Assembly: GCF_033097505.1 (NCBI RefSeq)
Contig: NZ_AP028654.1
Span: 326,001 to 390,000, forward strand
Direction of reading: 5' to 3'
Length of the DNA: 64,000 nt
Origin: Helicovermis profundi
Lineage (GTDB): Bacteria; Bacillota; Clostridia; Peptostreptococcales; Acidaminobacteraceae
The translations under genes were made by a program, and so were the position numbers. A model generated the notes under the pieces. It was not told the origin of the DNA and searched no databases. It worked only from the letters and a program-made list of their open reading frames with translations. This document shows positions 15,523 through 22,988 of this stretch, piece by piece. Every line of letters starts with the position of its first letter. Positions within the stretch are counted from its first letter, which is position 1.

Positions 15523-17334
15523 GTGGATCCAAATATAATTAAAAAAGCAATGGAGTATAGAAGAATGATTGACGTTTTAATGGGCGACAATGAATTTGCT
15601 GACGTTGTTTTGATAAATGGTAATGTAATAAATACGATAACTAGAGAATCATATAGAGAAGATGTAGCTATTAAAGGTAAACATATTTTAGGTGTTTGTA
15701 ATTCAGAAGGGTTAATAGGACCTAAAACTTTAGTGATAGATGTTTCAGGAAAATATATTTCTCCAGGATTTATGGACTCACATATGCACTTTGAAAGTTC
15801 AATGCTTACAATTTCTGAGTTTAGTAGATTTTCAATCCCTTCAGGAACAACTACTTTAGTTGCAGATCCTCATGAAATTGGGAATGCACTTGGACCAGTT
15901 GGAATGAAAGCGATGGCTGATGAAGCAGCTTTAGTTCCAAATCATGTAGATTTAGTAGTTCCAGCACTTGCACCAGACTGTCCTATGCTTGAGACAGCAG
16001 GTGTTGATATTAATTCGAAAGATATGGAAGATCTATTAAATTATAAACATATTATTGGAATTGGTGAACTTCAAGGTTTTAGTAATGCAACTCATGTGTA
16101 TAATAATACACCAGAAATAATTACAGATTTAGTTGCATCAACTGCATATGCAAGAAGTATTGGAAAAACAGTTGATGGAAATGCACCAGATTTATTTGGA
16201 AAAGAATTAGCTGCACATATTATTTCTACTGGTGGTACTACTTCTTGTCATGAAACTACTGCAAAAGCTGAAAGCGTAGAGAAACTTAGACAAGGTGTTT
16301 ATGTATTTATGCGTGAAGGTTCAACTCAAAGAAATATGGCTGAATGTATAAAAGCTATCACAGAAGAAAAACTTGATTCAAGAAGAGCGGTACTTGCTAC
16401 GGATGATATGGTTTCTGAAGATTTAGAAAAACTTGGACATATGAATGAAATTCTTAAAAGAACAATAGCAGAGGGTGTTGATCCAATTGAAGCTATTCAA
16501 ATGGTTACAATAAATCCTTGTACTTACTTTGGTTTCAAAGATAGAGGAGCTCTTCTTCCTGGTTATTTAGCTGATATTGCAATAATAAGTGATCTTAATA
16601 ATATGGTTGTAGATGCTGTATTTATAGAAGGTGAGCTTGTTGCTGCTAATGGTGAGATGCTTATAGATATTCCTAAATATACTTACCCAAATACTGTTAA
16701 GAATTCAGTTAAGTTGTCGCCAGTAAAAGCTGAAGATTTAGAAATACATGCAGAGGGACAAAGTGCAAAAGTTAGAGTTATTGGTGTAATACCAGACCAA
16801 AACCTTTCTGATGCAGGAGATGCAAACCTTGTTGTTAAAAATGGTGTAGTTCAGCCGGATACAAAGCAAGATGTTCTTCCGATTATTTGCTTAGAAAGGT
16901 ACGGTAGAAATGGAAACATCGGAAAAGGATTTGTTACTAATTTCGGACTAAGTTCAGGTGCAATTGCTGAATCAATTGCGCATGATACACATAATATACT
17001 GGTAACTGGAACAAACTATAAAGATATGGCACTTGCAGTTAACAGAGTTATTGAAATTGGCGGTGGAATTGCAATTTCTAACAATGGAAGAGTAGTAAAT
17101 GACCTTCCGCTTCCTGTTGGTGGTCTTATTACTGATGAATTATCAGGACATGAAGTGAGTGAGAAAATAAGGGAACTTGAAGACGATGCATCTTCAAAAC
17201 TTGGATGTAAAGTACATGCGCCCTTTATGCATTTATCTTTCCTTGGATTATCAACAAGTCCAAAATGGAAAATAACTGATAAAGGTATTGTAGATGTAGA
17301 AAACTTCCAAATACTTTCTCCGGTTTTTGAGTAA
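15523..17334 (+). CDS. Divergent adenine-deaminase-family amidohydrolase in the shell operon
   Basis: A 603-residue homologue of bacterial adenine deaminase, overlapping nothing but abutting the vertex-protein gene. It keeps H87 and H89 (DSHMHFESSM), DPHEIGN, the bridging glutamate E182 (GIGELQG), H243 (CHETT) and D294/D295. Two signature sites differ from the canonical paralogue at 22989: the DGHGP histidine is N220 (DGNAP), and DDRHPDD is replaced by DDMVSED. A changed substrate is therefore likely. Deamination of 4-aminoimidazole to 4-imidazolone, the step after the UbiD decarboxylation, is a reasonable candidate. This is inferred, and a modified adenine deaminase remains possible. The start is GTG, with a GGTGGTG ribosome site lying inside the upstream gene. 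Confidence 0.85.
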   Translation: MDPNIIKKAMEYRRMIDVLMGDNEFADVVLINGNVINTITRESYREDVAIKGKHILGVCNSEGLIGPKTLVIDVSGKYISPGFMDSHMHFESSMLTISEFSRFSIPSGTTTLVADPHEIGNALGPVGMKAMADEAALVPNHVDLVVPALAPDCPMLETAGVDINSKDMEDLLNYKHIIGIGELQGFSNATHVYNNTPEIITDLVASTAYARSIGKTVDGNAPDLFGKELAAHIISTGGTTSCHETTAKAESVEKLRQGVYVFMREGSTQRNMAECIKAITEEKLDSRRAVLATDDMVSEDLEKLGHMNEILKRTIAEGVDPIEAIQMVTINPCTYFGFKDRGALLPGYLADIAIISDLNNMVVDAVFIEGELVAANGEMLIDIPKYTYPNTVKNSVKLSPVKAEDLEIHAEGQSAKVRVIGVIPDQNLSDAGDANLVVKNGVVQPDTKQDVLPIICLERYGRNGNIGKGFVTNFGLSSGAIAESIAHDTHNILVTGTNYKDMALAVNRVIEIGGGIAISNNGRVVNDLPLPVGGLITDELSGHEVSEKIRELEDDASSKLGCKVHAPFMHLSFLGLSTSPKWKITDKGIVDVENFQILSPVFE

Positions 17335-17425
17335 TATAGCGTAATTATCAGAAAATTTGGATAAAAGTCACAAAGAAAAATATTCGCATTTAGATTAAAA
17401 TAGAATCATAAGAAATTTATTTATT

Positions 17426-17463
17426 AAACTAGATGAATAATTAATCATTTATTCATCTAGTTT
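17426..17463. terminator. Stem-loop after the shell operon
   Basis: A perfect 15-base stem, AAACTAGATGAATAA facing TTATTCATCTAGTTT, with an 8-base loop lies 92 bases after the operon stop. No pure T-run follows, so termination strength is uncertain. Confidence 0.55.
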
Positions 17464-17479
17464 ATAATAAAGATTTTGT

Positions 17480-17575
17480 CAACTTGTTATCTTTTTTTAC
17501 GGAATAATTATTGTTAATAGTGTAACAAGTTGTAAAAATAAAAAATGGGGGTTCTTAAAATTATTTTTTTAAGAA
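17480..17575 (+). promoter_or_regulatory. Structured leader of the purine permease gene
   Basis: CAACTTGTTA (17480) pairs with TAACAAGTTG (17523) around 33 bases. After that, the motif AAAAATGGGGG occurs twice (17541 and 17583), separated by a TTCTTAAA/TTTAAGAA hairpin at 17552-17575. The second copy holds the ribosome site of the permease. It does not match the purine riboswitch consensus. Confidence 0.4.
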
Positions 17576-17600
17576 AAACTAAAAAAATGGGGGTAAAAGT

Positions 17601-18905
17601 ATGACAAGTGACAATGGTTTTTTTGAAAAGTTCTTTAAATTAAAAGAACACGGAACAAATGTTAGTACTGAAGTTATTGCTGGTTTTACAACATTTATGA
17701 CAATGGCATATATTTTGATTGTAAACCCACTTACTTTGGCTGATGCTGGTATGAATTTTGGAGCAGTATTTACTGCTACAGCGCTTTCGGCAGTTATCGC
17801 AACACTAGTTATGGCATTTTTTGCTAACTTACCTTTTGTACTTGCTCCAGGAATGGGTCTTAATGCATTCTTCGCGTATTCAGTAGTACTTGGAATGGGT
17901 TATTCTTGGCAGTTTGCTTTAACAGCAGTATTTTTAGAAGGTATTATTTTCTTAATTTTAACTTTCTTTAATATTCGTGAAGCTATCGTTGATAGTATTC
18001 CAGAAAATATTAAGAAAGCAGTTTCAGTAGGTATTGGACTTTTTATTGCATTTATTGGATTAAAAGAAGCTGGTATTATTACAGCTAATCCTGCTACATT
18101 TGTACAATTAGGTGACTTAACAACTGCTGGACCTTTACTTACTTTAATTGGTCTATTTATTACAGGTGTTTTATTAGCTAAAAAAGTTAAAGGTTCATTA
18201 TTTATTGGTATCGTAGTTACTACAATAATTGGATTCTTCTTTGGAGTAACTCATGCACCAAGCGCTATTGCGAGTGCACCACCAGCTCCAGTAATGTTTG
18301 CATTTGAATTTGATAAGGTATTTACATTTGATATGTTTATAGTATTATTTACATTCTTATTTGTTGATATGTTTGATACAATTGGAACTCTTATCGGAGT
18401 ATCTACAAAAGCTAAAATGTTAGATGAAAACGGAAAACTTCCAGGAATTAAAATGGCTCTTTTCGCAGATGCTGTAGGTACTACAGTAGGTGCATGCCTT
18501 GGTACATCAACTGTTACAACTTATGTTGAATCAGCAGCTGGTGTTGCAGAAGGTGGAAGAACTGGATTAACTGGTTTAGTTGCAGCAGGTATGTTTGCGA
18601 TTGCACTTTTCTTCTCACCATTATTCATTATGATTCCAGCACAAGCAACTGCTCCTGCACTTGTTTTAGTTGGATTATTTATGATGTCGCCTATCAAAGA
18701 AATTGATTTTGAAGACTTCACTGAAGCTATTCCAGCATTTTTAACAATTATTATGATGCCACTTACTTTCTCGATTGCAGAAGGTATCTTAGCTGGTATC
18801 GTTTCATATGCTATTCTTAAGCCTTTAAGTGGAAGAGGAAAAGAAGTTTCTGTAGTTACTTATATAGTTGCAGTATTATTTATATTAAAAATTATATTTA
18901 AGTAA
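17601..18905 (+). CDS. AzgA-type purine (adenine/guanine/hypoxanthine) permease
   Basis: A 434-residue membrane transporter of the NCS2/AzgA group that imports nucleobases with protons. Characteristic segments are TEVIAGFTTFMTMAYILIVNP, LPFVLAPGMGLNAFFAY, the FVDMFDTIGTLIGVS region and GTSTVTTYVESAAGVAEGGRTG. About 12 to 14 hydrophobic helices can be followed across the protein. The GGGGGT site lies seven bases before ATG. Placed between the compartment operon and xanthine dehydrogenase, it is the likely entry route for the purines consumed here. The exact base preference cannot be read from sequence. Confidence 0.93.
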   Translation: MTSDNGFFEKFFKLKEHGTNVSTEVIAGFTTFMTMAYILIVNPLTLADAGMNFGAVFTATALSAVIATLVMAFFANLPFVLAPGMGLNAFFAYSVVLGMGYSWQFALTAVFLEGIIFLILTFFNIREAIVDSIPENIKKAVSVGIGLFIAFIGLKEAGIITANPATFVQLGDLTTAGPLLTLIGLFITGVLLAKKVKGSLFIGIVVTTIIGFFFGVTHAPSAIASAPPAPVMFAFEFDKVFTFDMFIVLFTFLFVDMFDTIGTLIGVSTKAKMLDENGKLPGIKMALFADAVGTTVGACLGTSTVTTYVESAAGVAEGGRTGLTGLVAAGMFAIALFFSPLFIMIPAQATAPALVLVGLFMMSPIKEIDFEDFTEAIPAFLTIIMMPLTFSIAEGILAGIVSYAILKPLSGRGKEVSVVTYIVAVLFILKIIFK

Positions 18906-18910
18906 ATTTT

Positions 18911-18949
18911 ATAGAGTTCTTATCTATTTTAGGTGAGAACTCTATTTTT
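18911..18949 (+). terminator. Terminator after the purine permease
   Basis: ATAGAGTTCT pairs with AGAACTCTAT, followed by TTTTG. Confidence 0.75.
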
Positions 18950-19068
18950 GTATATTATTTGGTAATATAAATTAGTGATAGTTGTTTTATATTTGATTCT
19001 ACTATTTTTAAAATTAGAGTTAAATTTAAGAAAATTAGTTTAATATAAAGAAATAAAGGAAGGATAAT

Positions 19069-19920
19069 ATGAAAATAAAAAAATTTATTAAAGCACATAC
19101 GATTAATGAAGTTACAAAAGCTTTAGAAGAATTTAATGGTGAAATCCAAATTATTGCTGGTGGAACAGATTTATCAGTAAAAATTAGAGATGGAGAGAAT
19201 GATAAAGCAGTTATCGTTGATATTAGTGATGTTAGTGATATGAATAAAATTGAATTTAGTGACAATAAATTGCTTATAGGAAGCGCAGTAAAATTTGCAG
19301 AAGTTGAAGAATGTATAGATATAAAAAATGAATTTAAAGGGCTTTGGGCAGCTGCTAAATCGGTAGGCGCACCTCAAATTAGAAATTTAGGAACAATTGG
19401 AGGAAATATTGCTAATGGATCACCAGCAGCTGATATCGTTCCGCCATTACTAGCTCTTAATGCGTGTGTTACGCTTGAAAGTAGTAATGGAAAACGTATA
19501 CTAAATTTAAGAGATATTTATATCGGTAAAGGGAAAGTTGATATCAAGGAAGATGAAGTGCTTACCTTTATAACAATTGATAGAATTAAAGAAAAATATT
19601 ATATAGAATTTGAAAAATTAGGACTTAGAAATGCACTTGCTATAGCAAGACTTTCTACTTCATTATATTTAGAAAAAGATGAAAATAACATTATAGAAAA
19701 AATTAGAGTTGCATCAGGTTCATTGGGCTTATATCCAATGAGGGAATTAAAGTTAGAAGAATTTATGGTTGGAAAAAAATTAGATAAAAATTTAATGATA
19801 GAGTCTGCTAATGTGTATTCGGGCATAGTATATGATCGTCTACATGAAAGAAGTACTTGTGAATTTAAAAAAGAAGCAGTTAAGGGTATTTTCTTAAAAG
19901 CAATTGAGAAGTGTTTGTAG
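19069..19920 (+). CDS. xdhB: Xanthine dehydrogenase FAD-binding subunit
   Basis: A 283-residue CoxM-type FAD subunit of a molybdenum hydroxylase. FAD contacts are seen in IIAGGTDLSVKIR near the N-terminus and in GAPQIRNLGTIGGNIANGSPAAD. It passes electrons from the iron-sulfur subunit to the final acceptor. It is the first of three consecutive subunit genes, with small gaps, so the three form one operon. The complex converts hypoxanthine to xanthine, feeding the ring-opening enzymes upstream. In purine-fermenting clostridia such enzymes can also reduce urate to xanthine. Confidence 0.93.
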   Translation: MKIKKFIKAHTINEVTKALEEFNGEIQIIAGGTDLSVKIRDGENDKAVIVDISDVSDMNKIEFSDNKLLIGSAVKFAEVEECIDIKNEFKGLWAAAKSVGAPQIRNLGTIGGNIANGSPAADIVPPLLALNACVTLESSNGKRILNLRDIYIGKGKVDIKEDEVLTFITIDRIKEKYYIEFEKLGLRNALAIARLSTSLYLEKDENNIIEKIRVASGSLGLYPMRELKLEEFMVGKKLDKNLMIESANVYSGIVYDRLHERSTCEFKKEAVKGIFLKAIEKCL

Positions 19921-19952
19921 TTTTTATATAAATAATTAAAGGAAAGGTGAAT

Positions 19953-20441
19953 ATGTATAATTTAAAAATTAATGTTAATAAGAAAGACTATGATATAGAA
20001 ATTGATGATAATTTAAGACTTCTTGATTTACTTAGAGAAGAATTAGGTCTTATTGGTACAAAAGAAGGATGCGGTGAAGGTGAGTGCGGTGCTTGCACAG
20101 TTATTATGGACGGAAGAGCAGTTGATTCTTGTTTAGTTTTAGCTGCACAGTGTGAAGGAAAAAGTATATTAACAATCGAAGGTATGGAAGACATTGATGG
20201 TAATTTAGATCCTATTCAGACAGCATTTTTAAATAGTGGATCTGTTCAATGTGGATTTTGTACTCCTGGTATGGTCATGTCTTCAAAAGCGTTATTAGAT
20301 AAAAATCCTAGTCCTTCTGAAAATGAAATTAAAGAAGCAGTTTCAGGAAACTTATGCAGATGTACTGGTTACACTAAGATATTAACAGCAATAGATGACG
20401 CTGCAAAAGAAGTGAGTAAAGGAAGTGTTAAAGATGAATAA
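19953..20441 (+). CDS. xdhC: Xanthine dehydrogenase iron-sulfur subunit
   Basis: A two-[2Fe-2S] subunit of 162 residues. The plant-type ferredoxin cluster motif GCGEGECGACTV and the second cluster motifs QCGFCTPGM and CRCTGY are intact. I chose the ATG at 19953; an in-frame GTG at 19947 overlaps the GGAAAGG ribosome site and would leave no spacing. The end overlaps the start of the molybdenum subunit gene by eight bases, which indicates translational coupling. Confidence 0.94.
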   Translation: MYNLKINVNKKDYDIEIDDNLRLLDLLREELGLIGTKEGCGEGECGACTVIMDGRAVDSCLVLAAQCEGKSILTIEGMEDIDGNLDPIQTAFLNSGSVQCGFCTPGMVMSSKALLDKNPSPSENEIKEAVSGNLCRCTGYTKILTAIDDAAKEVSKGSVKDE

Positions 20442-22716
20442 ATTTAAAACAATTGGAAAAAGCGTAGTTAGGCGTGACGCAAAAGATAAATTAAGAGGAA
20501 GAGCACTTTATCCTCAAGATATATATATGGAAGATATGGTTTTTGGATATACTTTAAGGTCTACAAAAGCACATGCAAAATTTAAAATGGATATAAGTGA
20601 AGCTGAAAAATATGAAGGTGTGCTTACAATTCTTGTAGCTAAGGACGTACTTAGCCATAATTCGCATGGAGTTGTATTTAAAGATCATGAAGTATTTTGT
20701 TCGAAAAAAGTTAGAAGAATAGGAGATCCATTAGCTTTTATAGTTGCGTCTACAGATGAAATTGCGAGAGAAGCTGCAAAATATATTAAAGTTGAATATG
20801 AAGAGCTTCCAGCAGTTTTTGATCCATATGAAGCGATGAAAAAAGATGCGCCTCGAGTTCATGATGATAAAGATAATTTAATATATCATTATAAATGTAA
20901 TAGAGGTGATATAAAAAAAGGTTTTGAAGAATCTTTTATTGTGGTCGAAAATGAATATAAAACAAATTTTGCTGATCATGTATTTCTTCAAGTGGAGTCT
21001 GGGTTATCATATTTAGAAGAAGACGGAACACTGGTTGTAATAGCATCTTCTCAGTACCCTCATTTTGATAGATTAGAGGTGTCAGATGCTATTGGTATTG
21101 AAGAAGAAAAAATTAAAATAATTAATCCAGTTGTTGGTGGTGCTTTTGGTGGCAGGGAAGATATTACTTTACAAATACATCTTGCTTTAGCTACACTTAA
21201 ACTTAAAAGACCTGTAAAAGCAACATTTACTAGAGAAGAATCGTTTTATGCTCATTCAAAGCGTCACCCAATAACAATGAAAGTGAAATCGGGTGTAGAT
21301 AAAAACGGGAAACTACTTGCCTTCGAAGCTGAAATTGTTGGAGATACTGGTGCATATGCTTCTTGGGCAATCAATGTTATGAGAAAAGCAGGGATTCATG
21401 TAACTGGACCGTATTTTATTCCAAATGTTAAAGTGGATAGTTACGCTGTATATACAAATAATCCGTTTTCTGGTGCGATGAGAGGTTTTGGAGCTACACA
21501 AGTTCCAGTAGCATATGAACAGCAAATGGATATCCTAGCTGAAAAATTAGGCTTATCACCAGAGGAAATAAGAAGAAGAAACATGTATAGAAATGAATCA
21601 ATTACTGCTAATGGACAAGTTCTTGTGGAAAGTGTTCCGCTTGACGAGTGTTTAGATAAAGTTGAAGAAGAAATGAGTAAAAAAGAATTTGTGAAAGATG
21701 AAAATTCTTCTATTAAGAAAGGAAGAGGTCTTGCTATAAGTTGGTATGGAACTGGTTATGGTAATGGATTTCCTGACGTATCAGTTGCAACTGTGGAACT
21801 TAGAGATGATGGAAATATTAATCTTAGAGTAGGTGCTGCAGAGGTCGGTCAAGGTGCCAGAACTATTATGCCTCAGCTCTGCGCTGAAGTTGTTGGTGTT
21901 AACCCTCTTAATGTGAATATGATAAGTTTTGATACAAGTACATTTGAAGACTCAGGAACGGCTGCTGCAACTAGACAAACTTACAATACAGGAAATGCTG
22001 TAAAACTCGCATCAGAATCTTTTGTAAAAAGAATATTTGAAGTTGCAAGAGATATTTTGGGATTAAATTCAACTGTCGGATTTTTTATAGAAGAAGGGGT
22101 CGTTTCACTTAAAATGCTTCCTTCTAAAAAAGTTTCTTTTAAGGAAATTGCTGAATATATGAATGAGAAAAATGAAATTCTGTCTGCTAGAGAAACATTT
22201 ACTGCTCAAACTTGCCAAATGAATCCGGAAACAGGTGAAGGTGCACCTTACTGGCCTTATACTTTTAATGCATTTACAACTGAAGTAGAAGTAGATACAA
22301 GTACAGGACGAGTAGAAGTTAAAGAAGCATGGTGTGCACAAGACGTTGGAAGAGCTATTAATCCAAAGCTTTGTGAAGGTCAAATTGAAGGTGGTTATGT
22401 AATGGGTCTTGGTTACACCCTTTATGAAGACTTAAATGTAAAAAAAGGTGCAATCAAAAATAATAAATTTGCTAAATATATTATACCTACATCAATGGAT
22501 ATACCAAAAATAAATAGTTACTTAATTGAAGATCCTGAAAACACTGCTCCTTACGGTGCAAAAGGAATAGGTGAGCCTGTAATGGTACCTGTTGCTCCTG
22601 CTATTTTAAATGCAATATACGATGCGATTGGAGTTAGAATTTATATAATACCAGCTACACCGGATATAGTGCTAAAAGCCATTAAAGATGCTGAAAAAAA
22701 TAATAATAATAACTAA
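20434..22716 (+). CDS. xdhA: Xanthine dehydrogenase molybdenum-binding subunit
   Basis: The 760-residue catalytic subunit, which hydroxylates purines at a molybdopterin centre. Visible motifs are GGAFGGRED, MRGFGATQV (arginine in the position that contacts substrate), EVGQGARTIM, AAATRQTYNTGNA, AWCAQDVGRAINP and GAKGIGEP with the catalytic glutamate near the C-terminus. These residues fit a purine hydroxylase better than CO or aldehyde dehydrogenases. I chose the ATG at 20434, eight bases after GGAAG; a GTG at 20425 lies within that site. In some purine-fermenting anaerobes this enzyme carries labile selenium, which sequence cannot show. The 3' end runs up to the adenine riboswitch. Confidence 0.93.
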   Translation: MNKFKTIGKSVVRRDAKDKLRGRALYPQDIYMEDMVFGYTLRSTKAHAKFKMDISEAEKYEGVLTILVAKDVLSHNSHGVVFKDHEVFCSKKVRRIGDPLAFIVASTDEIAREAAKYIKVEYEELPAVFDPYEAMKKDAPRVHDDKDNLIYHYKCNRGDIKKGFEESFIVVENEYKTNFADHVFLQVESGLSYLEEDGTLVVIASSQYPHFDRLEVSDAIGIEEEKIKIINPVVGGAFGGREDITLQIHLALATLKLKRPVKATFTREESFYAHSKRHPITMKVKSGVDKNGKLLAFEAEIVGDTGAYASWAINVMRKAGIHVTGPYFIPNVKVDSYAVYTNNPFSGAMRGFGATQVPVAYEQQMDILAEKLGLSPEEIRRRNMYRNESITANGQVLVESVPLDECLDKVEEEMSKKEFVKDENSSIKKGRGLAISWYGTGYGNGFPDVSVATVELRDDGNINLRVGAAEVGQGARTIMPQLCAEVVGVNPLNVNMISFDTSTFEDSGTAAATRQTYNTGNAVKLASESFVKRIFEVARDILGLNSTVGFFIEEGVVSLKMLPSKKVSFKEIAEYMNEKNEILSARETFTAQTCQMNPETGEGAPYWPYTFNAFTTEVEVDTSTGRVEVKEAWCAQDVGRAINPKLCEGQIEGGYVMGLGYTLYEDLNVKKGAIKNNKFAKYIIPTSMDIPKINSYLIEDPENTAPYGAKGIGEPVMVPVAPAILNAIYDAIGVRIYIIPATPDIVLKAIKDAEKNNNNN

Positions 22717-22731
22717 ATAGAAATTAAGATT

Positions 22732-22796
22732 TTCGTATAACTCCAATAATATGGTTTGGAGGTCTCTACCAGAAACCAAAAACTTCTGATTACGAA
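22732..22796 (+). promoter_or_regulatory. Purine riboswitch aptamer, adenine type
   Basis: P1 is TTCGTA pairing with TACGAA, P2 is CTCCAA/TTGGAG with an ATATGG loop, and P3 is CAGAA/TTCTG. The core TCTCTACCAG between P2 and P3 follows the consensus. The specificity position in the last junction is U (GATTAC), as in adenine-sensing add and ydhL aptamers; guanine switches have C there. It precedes a canonical adenine deaminase gene. Confidence 0.93.
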
Positions 22797-22837
22797 GAGT
22801 GCTGTCTTATGCATTCTTTGTAATCAGAAGTTTTTTA
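22781..22837 (+). terminator. Terminator of the adenine riboswitch (ON switch)
   Basis: A 22-base stem (22781-22802 with 22811-22832, two G-T pairs) and a T-run. Its 5' arm consists of the aptamer's own P3 and P1 3' strands, so folded aptamer and terminator exclude each other. Adenine binding should prevent termination and turn the downstream gene on. Confidence 0.9.
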
Positions 22838-22988
22838 TGTTATAAGCAAAAAAATAAGAAGGTGTATATTTCTTTATGTATTTAAAAATCATTACTCTTA
22901 ACTTTGCCAACTTAAACAATTAAAATATTTAAAGTAAATGTTTACGATTTATTAAAATTAAGTATATATATAATAGGAGGAAAAAACT

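Noticed and set aside
17335-17600. A purine riboswitch expected before the purine permease.
   Set aside because: The conserved ATATGG and TCTCTACC-type core blocks are absent. Only unassigned stems are present.
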